A stretch of 64,000 nucleotides of DNA from Trifolium pratense (taxonomy: Eukaryota > Streptophyta > Magnoliopsida > Fabales > Fabaceae). The stretch is taken from the NCBI RefSeq assembly GCF_020283565.1, contig NC_060061.1:26201362-26265361 (forward strand), read 5' to 3'. This document shows, in pieces, positions 1-12,100 of the stretch (position 1 is the first letter of the stretch; every line of letters begins with the position of its first letter). The notes beneath the pieces were generated by a model. The model searched no databases. It had not been told where the DNA came from and saw only the letters and a list, made by a program, of their open reading frames with translations. Position numbers and translations under genes: made by a program.

Positions 1-2856
1 ATATCTATGGCGCCGTATAGAATGTCAGCGTCAGAGTTGAATGAGTTGAAGAAACAACTAGAGGAACTACTTGAGAAGAAGTTTATTCGACCTAGTGTAT
101 CGCCGTGGGGTGCACCTGTGCTGTTAGTAAAGAAGAAGGAAGGGAGTATGAGGTTGTGTATCGACTACCGACAATTGAACAAAGTGACGATCAAGAATAA
201 ATATCCACTTCCGAGGATAGATGATTTGATGGATCAATTGGTTGGAGCTTGCGTGTTTAGTAAAATCGATTTGAGATCCGGATACCATCAGATTAGAGTG
301 AAAACGGAAGATATACCAAAGACTGCTTTTAGGACGAGGTATGGTCATTACGAATATTCGGTGATGCCTTTTGGTGTGACCAATGCACCTGGTGTTTTTA
401 TGGAGTACATGAATAGGATTTTTCATTCATTCTTGGACAAGTTTGTTGTGGTATTCATCGATGATATTTTGGTTTACTCAAAGTCCGAAGAGGAACATAA
501 GGAGCATTTGCGGATTGTTTTGCAAATTTTGAAAGAGAAGAAGTTGTATGCCAAATTGTCGAAGTGCGAATTTTGGTTGAAAGAAGTAAGTTTTCTTGGT
601 CATGTGATTTCAAGTGGAGGAATAGCGGTTGACCCAGCGAAAGTTGATGCCGTATTACAATGGGGAACGCCGGAGTCTGTTTCTGAGATAAGAAGTTTTC
701 TTGGATTGGCTGGTTATTATAGAAGATTCATCGAGGGATTTTTGAAGTTGGCTTTGCCTTTGACGCAGTTGACTCGGAAGGATCAAGCGTTTGTTTGGGA
801 TGTGAAGTGTGAAGAAAGTTTTCAAGAGCTTAAGAAGAGGTTGACTACCGCGCCTGTGTTGATTTTGCCGGATGCTAAGGAATCTTTCGTCGTGTATTGT
901 GATGCTTCGAAGATGGGACTAGGAGGTGTGCTTATGCAAAAAGGTCAAGTTGTAGCGTATGCGTCAAGACAATTGAAGGTTCACGAGAGGAACTATCCGA
1001 CACACGATCTTGAATTAGCCGTAGTTGTGTTTTCATTAAAGGTGTGGAGGCATTATTTGTATGGATCGAAGTTTGAAGTCTTTAGTGATCACAAGAGTTT
1101 GAAGTATCTATTCGATCAGAAGGAGTTGAATATGAGACAAAGAAGATGGCTCGAATTTTTGAAGGATTATGACTTTGATTTGAGTTATCACCCCGGAAAA
1201 GCTAATGTGGTGGCCGATGCGTTGAGTAGGAAATCGTTGCACATGTCATCACTAATGGTGAAGGAGTTGGAGTTGATTGAAGAGTTCAGAGACTTGAGTC
1301 TAGTGTGTGAAGTGACTCCTAAGAGTGTGAAATTGGGAATGTTGAAGTTGACGAATCCTTTTCTAGAGAATATCAAAGAATGTCAAAAGACGGATAAGAA
1401 GTTAATGGAGAAGTTGGCACTAGTAGTTGAGGAAGGAAAAGAAGCTAATTTCAAAGTTGACGAGAATGGAGTTATAAGGTTTCATGGAAGAGTGTGCGTG
1501 CCCGATGTGCCCGAAATGAAGAAGATGATTTTGGAAGAAGGTCTTAGGAGCGGAATGAGTATTCACCCGGGAGTAACCAAGATGTATCAAGACTTGAAGA
1601 AGTTGTTTTGGTGGCCAGGAATGAAGAGGCAAATTTCTGAGTTTGTTTATGCTTGCCTAGTTTGTCAGAAGTCGAAGATTGAACATCAGAAACCGTCTGG
1701 TTTATTGCAACCTTTGTTTATCCCGGAATGGAAGTGGGATAGTATTGCGATGGATTTTGTAGGAGGTTTACCCAAGACTACTAATGTTTATGAAGTGATT
1801 TGGGTGGTAGTAGATCGTTTAACGAAGTGTGCGCATTTTATTGCTATTAAGAAAGGTACCTTGGTGCCTAAGTTGGCCGAGATTTATGTGGAGCAAATTG
1901 TCAAGTTGCATGGTATTCCGTCGAGTATTGTTTCGGATCGAGATCCGAGGTTTACTTCGAGATTTTGGGAAAGTTTACAAGAGGCTTTAGGGACTAAGTT
2001 GAGGTTGAGTTCGGCTTATCATCCTCAAACGGATGGCCAATCGGAAAGGACAATACAATCTTTGGAAGATTTGTTGAGAGCTTGTGTTTTGGAGCAAGGA
2101 GTAAGTTGGGATTCGTGTTTGCCGTTGATCGAGTTCACGTACAACAATAGTTTTCATTCGAGTATTGGAATGGCACCTTTTGAGGCTTTGTATGGGAGGA
2201 GGTGTAGAACACCGCTTTGTTGGTTTGAATCCGGAGAGAGTGTGATTCTTGGTCCGGAGATTGTGCAAGAGACTACGGAAAAGATTAGAATGATTCGAGA
2301 GAAGATGAAAACGTCTCAGAGTCGTCAAAAGAGTTATCATGACAAGTGGAGGAAAGACATTGAATTTCAAGAAGGTGATCATGTTTTCTTAAGAGTTACA
2401 TCGACTACCGGAATTGGACGTGCTTTGAAGTCGAGGAAGTTGACGTCGAAGTTTATTGGTCCTTATCAGATTTTGAAAAGAGTGGGGAAGGTGGCGTATA
2501 GGATTGCTTTACCGCCATCATTGGCGAATTTGCACGATGTGTTTCACGTGTCACAATTGAGGAAGTATGTAAGAGACCCGTCACATGTGATTGAGTCAGA
2601 TGATGTTCAAGTGAGGGATGACTTAACGGTCGAGACTGTGCCTTTGAGGATTGAAGGTAGAGAAGTGAAGAGGTTGAGAAACAAGGATATCACCTCGGTG
2701 AAGGTAGTATGGGGAGGACCCGCTGGTGAGAATGCGACTTGGGAATTGGAGAGCAAGATGATGAGTTCGTATCCAGAGTTATTTCCAGGTAATTTTCGAG
2801 GGCAAAAATTCTTTAAGGAGGGTAGAGTTGTAACGACCCAATTTTCAAATTATTAA
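1..2856 (+). CDS. Ty3/gypsy chromovirus Pol (RT-RNase H-integrase-chromodomain), 5' partial
   Basis: This is the C-terminal part of a retrotransposon polyprotein; the reading frame is already open at base 1, so gag, protease and the start of RT lie outside the window. Counting from the Met at base 7, RT has the FIDDILVYS active-site loop at residues 150-158 and RNase H begins near the VVYCDAS motif (about residue 297). The zinc-binding H2C2 domain and the integrase core follow (SDRDPRF near residue 644), and a chromodomain-like tail lies at about residues 880-930. The order RT-RNase H-integrase makes it Ty3/gypsy, and the C-terminal chromodomain suggests a Tekay/Del-type chromovirus. The frame is uninterrupted for 2.85 kb, and its last codons run into the 3' LTR. 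The element as a whole is disrupted because its 3' LTR carries a nested insertion. Confidence 0.93.
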   Translation: MSMAPYRMSASELNELKKQLEELLEKKFIRPSVSPWGAPVLLVKKKEGSMRLCIDYRQLNKVTIKNKYPLPRIDDLMDQLVGACVFSKIDLRSGYHQIRVKTEDIPKTAFRTRYGHYEYSVMPFGVTNAPGVFMEYMNRIFHSFLDKFVVVFIDDILVYSKSEEEHKEHLRIVLQILKEKKLYAKLSKCEFWLKEVSFLGHVISSGGIAVDPAKVDAVLQWGTPESVSEIRSFLGLAGYYRRFIEGFLKLALPLTQLTRKDQAFVWDVKCEESFQELKKRLTTAPVLILPDAKESFVVYCDASKMGLGGVLMQKGQVVAYASRQLKVHERNYPTHDLELAVVVFSLKVWRHYLYGSKFEVFSDHKSLKYLFDQKELNMRQRRWLEFLKDYDFDLSYHPGKANVVADALSRKSLHMSSLMVKELELIEEFRDLSLVCEVTPKSVKLGMLKLTNPFLENIKECQKTDKKLMEKLALVVEEGKEANFKVDENGVIRFHGRVCVPDVPEMKKMILEEGLRSGMSIHPGVTKMYQDLKKLFWWPGMKRQISEFVYACLVCQKSKIEHQKPSGLLQPLFIPEWKWDSIAMDFVGGLPKTTNVYEVIWVVVDRLTKCAHFIAIKKGTLVPKLAEIYVEQIVKLHGIPSSIVSDRDPRFTSRFWESLQEALGTKLRLSSAYHPQTDGQSERTIQSLEDLLRACVLEQGVSWDSCLPLIEFTYNNSFHSSIGMAPFEALYGRRCRTPLCWFESGESVILGPEIVQETTEKIRMIREKMKTSQSRQKSYHDKWRKDIEFQEGDHVFLRVTSTTGIGRALKSRKLTSKFIGPYQILKRVGKVAYRIALPPSLANLHDVFHVSQLRKYVRDPSHVIESDDVQVRDDLTVETVPLRIEGREVKRLRNKDITSVKVVWGGPAGENATWELESKMMSSYPELFPGNFRGQKFFKEGRVVTTQFSNY
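2815..2828 (+). promoter_or_regulatory. Polypurine tract of the gypsy element
   Basis: A purine-rich stretch (AAGGAGGGTAGAGT) lies directly before the LTR start TGTAAC. It is the expected plus-strand DNA primer site and fixes the LTR boundary. Confidence 0.75.
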
Positions 2857-3961
2857 TTTTAATGTGTTAAAATATTTTATTTAACGTGGCATTTTAATTA
2901 AGTTAATAACTAGAGTTATTTATCGAGTACTTTAGTTATTAAGCGATAGTGAGAGTTATCGTGTTATTGGGCCAAGCCAAATGGGCTTGAGGCCCAATGG
3001 GCCTTGTGTGTGTGAGGTGGCGCCATATGGCCATGAAGCAAGGGAGAAACATTTCATTTTTCTCATAGTTCTTGTGTTCTTGAGTTGAAGAGAGGAGAGC
3101 TTAGGAGCTAGGGCAAGAAGAAAAGCTAGAGATTCGAGATCTTCGTCGAGTTTTCTTCGAATCCAGGTATGAGAGTAGTTTCCTTAATCGTGGGTGACCC
3201 GAGGAAGGGGAGAATGTCGATTTCTCCTCACCCGAACTTCCTCCACCCCATTTTCATTTTAGCTTGAAATGGATTTTCTTGATGAAAATCGTTTCTAAGG
3301 TTCTTGATATGTTTAACATGCTTTTAACATGATTAATGAACGAAAATAATGGTTAAAAACGAGTTTTCTAACAGATTAAACTCAAGAACTTTGTGTTCTT
3401 GAGAGTTTTTGATGAAAAAGTGTCAATCTTTACTTTTTCGATGTTTATGACGTAGATCTGAGAAATGAACTGTCCTTTTGTGTTTATCTATGTTTGTTAA
3501 GCTTGAATACAAACTCTTTTGGGATTTATAACATGAAAAATGGGATTTTTGGGTCATTGGTGTAGAAAACGCCAGAATTTCGCCCCAGGCGAAATATGTT
3601 TCGCCCCAAGCGAAAATGTGATCAGTGAGCAACCAGTTCATTCTGCAGTTATTTCGCCCCAGGCGAAAATGTTTCGCCCCAGGCGAAAATTGATCAGTGA
3701 GCAAACCAGTACTTCAGGAATTTTTCCGCCCCAGGCGAAAATGTTTCGCCCCAGGCGAAAATGTTCACAAATTTTCATCTGCTATCTTCCTTTGCATGTA
3801 GTTTCAAATCAGTGTCTTATTCTTCATGATAATGGTATTCTTACATGATTGTTGATGCATGTTGATGCTTATAATGCTCATTGCTAATCGTTAATTGATT
3901 GTTAATCATGTATGAAGTATAAATGAAGAATATTAAGGTTTTGTTAAATCTTAATGATGAA
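2829..3961 (+). mobile_element. Gypsy 3' LTR, left part
   Basis: The LTR starts TGTAACGACCC just after the polypurine tract. It is interrupted at 3961 by the Sirevirus and resumes at 15228. The two parts sum to about 2.1 kb and end in GTTACA, the inverted complement of the starting TGTAAC. No gene is seen in it; it contains the palindromic repeat cluster described separately. Confidence 0.85.
3586..3770 (+). repeat. Cluster of TTTCGCC/GGCGAAA palindromes in the gypsy LTR
   Basis: Six near-identical copies of an imperfect palindrome (TTTCGCCCCAGGCGAAAAT type) are arranged as three pairs. The pairs are separated by related spacers, two of which contain TGATCAGTGAGCAA. One copy has AAGCGAA in its right arm and one has TTTCCGCC in its left arm. 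Each copy can form a 7-bp stem with a 3-nt loop. The function is unknown. Confidence 0.85.
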
Positions 3962-5001
3962 TGAAATTCCTGGCACACAGTGGACAGGTGTTGATCAAGG
4001 TGTATCAACACTTGTCTGTTGTAGACAGATGTTGTTACCGGTGCGCCAACACTTGTCTATAAACAGAGCAAATAACATAAAACAATACAAACAGTAAAGT
4101 AAATAACACACGAGAGTTGTTAACCCAGTTCAGCCTAAAGCCTACTCTGGGGGATACCAATCCATGAATGAAGTCCACTATCAGCAGTATTACTTCGAAG
4201 CTAAACTCACCCGTTTACAACTTCTCACTTAATCACTACCCAATGACACTTCTACCTAGGAACTCCTAAATATGAGACCCCGTCCCAATTCCCACCTTAG
4301 CAACACAGACAGCGTTGCTATTCAATTCAACAATCACAACAGGTGGAGACACACTCCTAAGAAACTAGGATTCACTCTTGCTTAAAAGCTTGCGAGTAAA
4401 CCACACAACACAATAGAACAATCTCCGTACTTCAAAGCTTAGGAGAAGTTCACACATACAACTCAATAAACTCAGGTCCTAAGCTTGCATCACTAAGACA
4501 CAAGAAAGGCTCACAATTAACACTCTAAAATCCCTAAAACACACGCTTTGTAAGAACACGATTTTAGATGCTTGAAACCATATGCTTGCCTTCGTATTTA
4601 TAGTAGTAGAATGACTTGGGCTTCAAGACAAAATTAGGGCTTCTAGAATTGCGGCAGCAGTGATATATTTTTGAAAACAATAGTTATATTTTTGAACCGC
4701 AAAAATATATTTTCCAAAAATATAATTCCTTTGGAAAATAAAACTAGGGTTTGGCTGCCTCATGAAACACATTAAACACGTGCGCCTTCCTCTGTAAGAA
4801 ACCTTGAAACAATTCTTCAAACAGATCTTCAAAAGATTGAGTAGAAAATAATAACCTCCAGCTGGCGCGCGCAGATACAGAGTCAGGTGTTGTTCCAAAG
4901 TGTACCAACATTTGTCACAACACTTGGGGTCAGCACATTTGTCTCAACACTTGGCTAAAATATGTTTTTGCAAAATGTAGCCAATATACAAAAACCCAAC
5001 A
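3962..5001 (-). mobile_element. Sirevirus 3' LTR
   Basis: On the minus strand it runs TGTTGGG to TTTCA. It adjoins the polypurine tract at 5002-5012, which marks it as the 3' LTR. A 91-codon open frame inside it is duplicated exactly in the other LTR and is not a gene. Confidence 0.95.
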
Positions 5002-5813
5002 ATCTCCCCCTTTGGCAAATTTTGGCTAAAACAATATTAGACCAGTATATAGAGAGATACAGTAATACTTTTCCTTCGAGTCAACATGAACACACAACTA
5101 GGAAAGAAAGTAACACATAATAAAAACTACTTCCAGAAGAGATAAGTAGTATCAGAGGCAATGCAACAGCGGAATAAAAACAACTAGCCTCATGGAACAA
5201 CACAAGGGAGAAATAAACTCCCATAGTAGATGCTAAGAAGTAGGAGAAATAAACTTCTAATAGTTTAACGCGTATTTCTTTACCATAAGAACAACAGGGA
5301 AAAATAAATTCCCATAAACATCTGAGAAAAATAAATTCTCAGACATAATGGATAGTGGACTCAATAGTCAGGTGCCATAACACTTGGCACAACATTTGTC
5401 ATCAAATACATTCAGGCGATCAAGAGATCATATCACTCACACTCCCCCTGAATTCATGCATACATACATCAGATAGAGAAAGAATATTCACTACTCCCCC
5501 TCAGTACATGCATATTACTCACACTCCCCCTTAATACGAGCATACGAACATTAGCACAAAAACAGTCACCAGATGTGAGAACATCTGTCCACACACTTGT
5601 CACACACACACACTACTCCCCCTTTTTAGCCACAATTTAGACAAACATCATGCATAGGAAATCATAGTGTAGTAGACAATAGAAGTGTCAGGGTGCAGTT
5701 ATTACAGACCATAGAGCACACACAGGTGCTAGAAATTCAGGGCCTTGCCCATAAAAGGAACAACAAAGAAACACCAAAAGTACATCAGGAAAATCATAAG
5801 AAAAACATCAGAA
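5002..5813 (-). promoter_or_regulatory. Sirevirus 3' non-coding region with multiple polypurine tracts
   Basis: No gene is seen here. On the minus strand the purine tract GGGGGAG(T/A) occurs five times, at about 5003, 5442, 5492, 5522 and 5611. The copy adjoining the LTR is the functional primer site by position. Multiple conserved polypurine tracts are a described hallmark of Sireviruses. Confidence 0.85.
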
Positions 5814-6756
5814 CTATATTGAAGAACTTTCATCAGAGTCCTTCATCACATCCTCAGAGGCATCCTCAGAGCCACTAGTTCCTTCTCCTTCTTGTCCATT
5901 GGGCTCACCCTCAACAGTCTCAGCAGCCTCCTCAGCCTTCAATGCCTCAATCACACGATCAATTTTTAATTTTCTTGCCTCAAGGGCTCTGCTAGTCTCA
6001 GTAAGATCAGCAATCATCTGCTTTCTTGAAAGTGCTCCAGCCTGGACAGATGTGCCAACACCGGCTGCAACATTTGTCCCATCCAACAGTCTCTGCTCAA
6101 TAACCAACACCCCTTTCCTTTTGCAAGGAACATCAGTACTCCTTAGTATATCTGGGTGTTGCTCAAGGATGATATTGCATAGCAGAGTAGGAAGAGCAAT
6201 TGGTTTCTCAACAGCATAAGTCAGGGCATGGCTTAAGGTTTCTTGAAAGAAATATGATCCATAATCAAATTTGGCCTTTGTACCCACAGCATAGATAAAC
6301 TTTCCTAATCCTCTGGCCACATCACCTGAGTGGGTTGTAGGCACCCAATTATGTGCAGCTATCCTATTCAAAACAGCATAAAATGGAGAGAGAGAAGTTG
6401 CAGCCTACTTAGCCTTGCTTGGCCATACCTTTATTCTTCCACCAGTGAGGACCTTGCAGATCTCATTGTCTGTGACTTTTAGAGGAGCCACTTCTTCAGA
6501 ATCTCTTTGCAAATATTGGTTGATCACAGTTGGTGAGAATTGAACACACTTCCCACGAACAAATACCTGCCTGTATTCAGGACTTGCTGGATCATTACAG
6601 TTTGCAGCCACATTAATTAAAAATTCTTTGACAAGCCTGTCATAGCACTTGTCCAAACCCACAACAGTTTTCATTAATCCTGCATACTCAAGAGCTTCAA
6701 CAACACTTGGACATTCAAGAATATCATTTTTCAAATTCCTTTCCAGAGCTAACCTC
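5814..6756 (-). pseudogene. Sirevirus env-like gene, C-terminal part (broken)
   Basis: This is the downstream part of the third Sirevirus ORF. It aligns throughout with the uninterrupted copy at 51616-53308. A stop codon at about 6405 follows the W-P-S-K-A-K stretch where the other copy reads on. The C-terminus has a helical, charged segment (RKQMIADLTETSR onwards) and an acidic, Ser-rich tail ending DESSSI. The part upstream of 6756 is displaced by a solo LTR. SIRE1-type elements carry an ORF here called envelope-like; its function is unproven and I see no clear membrane segment. Confidence 0.85.
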
Positions 6757-7910
6757 TGTGAATATATGCCTTGACAGGAATATTTTTGTTTTGATGATTG
6801 ACAAAAGAGTCCGAGAATGACAAGGATGCAAAAAGCGGAAAAGAGGGTCAAGCTTTTCAAGACTTGAGTTATAGACTTATTGAGTTATAATACACATATT
6901 TTTATGATCCTTATGTGAGTAGTAAAAATAGCTCTCTTGAAAATATATCACACACTCACAATAATTTTTATTTAAATATGATTTTACATAAAAATATTTT
7001 GACATAAATTATTTTAAAATTGCATGATTTCTTTATGTCTTTAAGAATATTTTTGACCATGCTTTTGAAATTAATCTTAGCATGTCTACGTGTTTCTCAA
7101 AATGGCATGTTGGAGATCATAGCCAAATTGATTTCAATGTGATTATGGCATATTTGTTTTCAATGGACCATTATTGTTACAACGGCTATTTGGTTAAAAT
7201 GGTATAAATTGGATTTTATTTTATGATCATCATGGAATTAAAGTGCAATGAAGAAAAATATTTTCCAGACGTGTTTTGCTCAGCTAACGGCTAGTATTTG
7301 TTTTGCACTTCATTCTCATTCCATTTTCTATATAAATAGAGTCTTGTGCCATCCATTTGAAGCACTGAATTTTTACATCAAAATCATATAGAAAATAATA
7401 CTCATCACTCTCACTATTTCTACACTTGCTAATATATTTACTTGAGAGCTCTTTTATACTACATAGTTTACTTTGTAGTACTTGTGCTTCAATTTGTTAT
7501 ATCTACACACTTGGTGTAATATCATTGTAATTTCTTTTGTATTGGGTGTGATCCCAAGGTTTTCAAGAGAGGTGATATCTCTTGGTTTAGAGGCTCTTGC
7601 ACAAGGGAGGTGATATCCCATTGTTTGTGTTGAGAGTTCTCGGTTGTAAAGGTTATTAGCTTATCCTGTTATAAAAGCTTGGTTTAGTGAAATCTCAAGG
7701 TGCTTTCCTTGGGGACTGGAGTAGGCCCTTTGTTTTTGGCCGAACCAGGATAATTTCTTTGTGTTTTTCTTCTTACCATTTCATCTCTTTTATTTCTCGC
7801 TACAAGTTATTTTTATTTGGTTAAAAAAATTTAAGGGCTTATTTTTAATTGGTTTTTCGAATACACAATTCACCCCCCCTCTTGTGTTGTTTGGAGTCAC
7901 TTGACTAACA
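6757..7910 (+). mobile_element. Solo LTR, 1154 bp, inserted in the env-like gene
   Basis: The segment begins TGTGAATATATG and ends TTGACTAACA (TG...CA), and is flanked by the direct repeat ACCTC at 6752-6756 and 7911-7915. The other copy of the env-like gene has continuous sequence at this site. There is no internal region or coding sequence, as expected for LTR-LTR recombination. A TATA box and a copia-type 3' end (CAATTCACC followed by a C run) give plus orientation. It is not related to the Sirevirus LTR. Confidence 0.9.
7331..7338 (+). promoter_or_regulatory. TATA box of the solo LTR
   Basis: TATAAATA lies centrally in the LTR on the plus strand, the usual place for the U3/R promoter. 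Confidence 0.65.
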
Positions 7911-8988
7911 ACCTCCTGTGATACACATACTTCCATCTTGCAGACCCATTCTCCAGATGAAATGAGACATTATCCAAAGGAGCATAGGGAACAGTTTGTG
8001 GGACCTTCTTCCTTCCTATACTCTTCCTAGATGTGCTGCTAGATGCAGCAACATCTGTCTCTGGCTCAAAATCAGAATCACTAGTTGGTGGAGCTTTCCT
8101 TTTCCAAGTTTCTGTTCTAGGTATTACCTTACTTACAGGTTTTGGAGGTCCATAAAGAGGCTTTTTACCAGTATCTTTTCCAGCCCTAGAAGGTTTGGGT
8201 GTTTGGGCAGGTGTGTTAGCAATCTCTACCCCTTTACCAGCCCTACTTCTAGTCCTTCTAGCCACACTAGCCTCAGAATTTGTAGGAACAACTTTATCAC
8301 TAACAGTAGTTTCATTAACAATTATAACCTCAGGATGTTCATTCACAACTTTATCAGGAACAGTTTCTTTATCAGTAGCCTTAGGTGGGGGACTTTCATC
8401 AGACTCAGAATAGTCCACAAGGTTTTCTTGTGCCAAAGATGTGGTAACATCTGGCACCACATTTGGCGTAGCGCCATGTGTTGCAACACTTGTCGCAACA
8501 TGAGTCTCAGGAGCAGTTTTCTTAATGGACTCATCAGCAACATCATTATTGGTCTCAGTAGAAGCACCAATATTATCATCAACAGCAACAGGGGAGTTAG
8601 GAACACTTTTCCCCAAATTTTCAGTCACAGAAGGGTTCTCTAAACCTAGGGTTTTACCAGATGCGTCGACATTAACCTCTGCAGCTTTTACGACAGGAGT
8701 AGCAACACCACTCGATGGAAGTGGATCAACATGCAGTTCAGACATTGTAAAACTTCTCCTTGATTCAGATTTCGATTTCTTGCTCTTACGCTGTGAAGCT
8801 TTAATTGAAGCGGAGGGAGATGAAGGATTTGTACTTGTTCGGGATGATTTATCCTTCTTTGCAACTGATTTTCTCTTCATCGTTGGACTTGTGGCAGGTA
8901 TGGTGTTGAGAGGAATAGCATTTATCGCCACTTGTGGTGATGGAACATCTTCATTCTTCGTTGGTGAGGATTTTCCAGAATCAGACAT
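7911..8988 (-). pseudogene. Sirevirus env-like gene, N-terminal part (broken)
   Basis: The likely start is the ATG at 8986-8988 (MSDSGKSSPT), about 200 bp after the pol stop; an open frame extends further upstream to 9180 without clear family resemblance. The product is rich in Ser, Pro and Thr, with a strongly basic stretch near residues 45-85 (KRKSVAKKDK, SQRKSKKSKS) followed by an acidic region. The frame runs into the solo LTR at 7910 and stops just inside it. Its continuation is at 6756 and below. No signal peptide is evident. Confidence 0.8.
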
Positions 8989-9195
8989 GATTATTGAGTA
9001 AGATTTTCTGAGAAATGTAAGGATTAGAGAAATGTTGATGCGGAAGATGGAGAGTTTTTGAACGTGAGAGAGAGAATGAATGAAAAGTAATGATTGTGGT
9101 TGATGGAGTTTGTGGGAAGTTGAATGAAAACTTTCTTGATTAGCGTGTAACTTTAAGTGATGAGAGGTAGTTACACGCATTACATACTGTAACTG

Positions 9196-12100
9196 CTATT
9201 TGTCTTCAAAAAGGCAAATTCCAAGTTTGCCTCTTAATTTTTCAAATTGGCTTGCGTCCAACGCCTTTGTAAAAATGTCTGCTAATTGTTCTTCAGATGT
9301 AATGTGCTCAAGTGTAACAATTTTTTCTTCCACAAGTTCTCTTATAAAATGATGTCGTATATCAATGTGCTTGGTCCTACTATGTTGAATAGGATTTTTA
9401 GAGATATTTATAGCACTCAGATTATCACAGTAGAGTGTCATAACATCTTGCTCAACACTATACTCCTTCAACATTTGTCTCATCCATAACAATTGAGAGC
9501 AACTACTACCAGCTGCTATATATTCTGCCTCAGCTGTTGACAGAGACACACTATTCTGCTTCTTACTAAACCAAGATACTAGATTGTTTCCCAAGAAGAA
9601 ACATGCACCAGAGGTGCTCTTTCTATCATCTGCACTTCCTGCCCAATCTGCATCACAATAGCCAACTAAGGTAGAATCATTTCCATGAGAGTATAAAATT
9701 CCATAGCCACATGTTCCATTGACATATTTGAAAATCCTCTTTACTTGAGTCAGATGACTCATCTTGGGTTCAGATTGATATCTAGCACAAGCACCAACTG
9801 CAAATATGATATCAGGCCTGCTAGCTGTGAGATATAGCAAGCTCCCAATCATACTTCTGTAGAGACTTTGATCCACATCAATCCCTTTCTCATCTTTGGT
9901 AAGCTTCAAGTGTGTAGGTGCAGGTGTCCTTTTGTGACTACCACCTTCCATTCCAAATTTCTTCACAATGTTTCTTGCATATTTTTCCTGAGAGATAAAT
10001 ATGGTGTCTTCCATTTGTTTGACCTGAAGACCTAAAAAATAAGTTAGCTCACCTACAAGACTCATTTCAAATTCAGATTGCATTTGATGCACAAAATGTT
10101 CCACCATTTGTCGCGACATTCCACCAAATACTATATCATCCACATATATCTGAGCTATCATTAGCTTCCCTTTCTCTTCTCTTACAAACAGGGTTTTATC
10201 ATTACCACCTTTCTTGTATCCATGGCTGACAAGGAATTCAGTCAGTCTTTCATACCATGCTCTAGGGGCTTGTTTCAATCCATAGAGTGCTTTCTTTAGT
10301 TTGTAAACATGGTTAGGAAAGCTTGGATCTACAAACCCTTTTGGTTGCTCAACATATACCTCTTCATTTAGATAGCCATTTAGGAATGCACTTTTTACAT
10401 CCATTTGATATAGCTTGAATTTTAAAATGCATGCCACAGCCAAGAGTAATCTTATGGACTCCAAACGAGCAACTGGAGCGAAAGTCTCATCAAAATCTAC
10501 TCCTTTTATCTAGGTGTATCCTTGTGCTACAAGTCTGGCTTTATTTCTAGTAATATCACCATTTTCATCAGTTTTGTTCTTGTACACCCACTTTGTACCA
10601 ATAACATTTATACCATCTGGTCTTGGTACTAGATCCCATACCTCACTTCTTTTGAACTGAGTTAGTTCATCCTGCATAGCATTGATCCAGTATTCATCAG
10701 TCAAAGCTTCTTTAACATTCCTTGGTTCAATCTTGGATATGAAGCATGAGTTGGAGATTGCTTCTTTTGATCTTCTTGTTGCAATTCCTTGATTTGGATT
10801 TCCAATGACAAGTTCCAGAGGATGATTCTTTTGTGTTCTAGTAGATGGTCCCTTGTTTGGTCTAGGAGCCTCTGTAGTAGATTCAGAATGTTGATCAGGT
10901 TCAGGTTCAGTTTGATCATCATCTGGTGTTGGGACAGGTGTTATGACATCTGTCTCTTCAGCTGGATCTGCACTTGTTGTGTCATTATCATCAACAACAA
11001 CATTAATTGATTCCATCATGGTTCTTGTTATGGAGTTAAAGACTCTGTATGCTATGCTGTTGGTTGAGTAACCTAAAAATATCCCCTCATCACTTTTGGG
11101 GTCTAATTTTCTTCTAGGTTCTCTATCTGCCAAAATATAACATTTTGACCCAAACACATGGAAATATTTCACAGTAGGCTTCCTATTCTTCCATAGTTCA
11201 TACAGTGTTGTAGCAGTACCTTTTCTTAATGTTACTCTATTGTGAATGTAACATGCTGTATTCATGGCTTCAGCCCAGAACTTGTAAGGAACATTTTTGG
11301 CATGCAACATTACTCTAGCAGATTCCTGTAAGGTTCTATTCTTTCTTTCAACCACACCATTTTGTTGAGGTGTAATTGGTGAAGAAAATTCATGAGTTAT
11401 TCCTTCAGCAGCACAAAAATCAGCAAATTTAGAGTTTTCAAACTCCTTACCATGGTCACTTCTGGTTCTTACAATACCACAGTCTTTCTCTTTTTGAAGT
11501 TGTAAACAAAGATTTTTGAATTCTTCAAAAGTCTCAGATTTTTCCCTAATGAAATTGACCCAAGTATATCTAGAGAAGTCATCAACAACAACAAGAACAT
11601 ATTTCTTACCTCCAAGACTCTCAACTTGTATGGGCCCCATCAGATCCATGTGTAGTAACTCAAGAACTCTAGAGGTGGACAAGTGTTGCAACTTCTGGTG
11701 CAACACTTTGGTTTGCTTCCCAATCTGACATTCACCACAGATATTGCCTTCCTGTATCTGTAAACTTGGTAATCCTCTGACAGCTTCTTCTGATATGACT
11801 CTCTTCATGCTCTTCAGGTTAAGGTGTCCTAATTTTTGATGCCACAGCTTAACCTCTTCATTTTTAGTTAAGAGACATGTAGATACATTAGCTTCTTCAA
11901 GAGGGATCCACAAGTAGCAGTTGTCTTTTGATCTAACACCCCTCATAAGGATGTCTCCTTCATTATTGCTGACCAGACATTCATTTTTTGTAAAGTTGAC
12001 TTTCATGCCTTGATCACATAGTTGGCTTATACTGATTAGATTGGCAGTTAGTCCTTTTACAAGGAGAACATTTTCAAGTTTTGGTAGACCATGGTCAATC

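Noticed and set aside
4623..4898. 91-codon minus-strand frame, identical at 14849-15124
   Set aside because: It lies inside both LTR copies of the Sirevirus and is read against no known LTR product.
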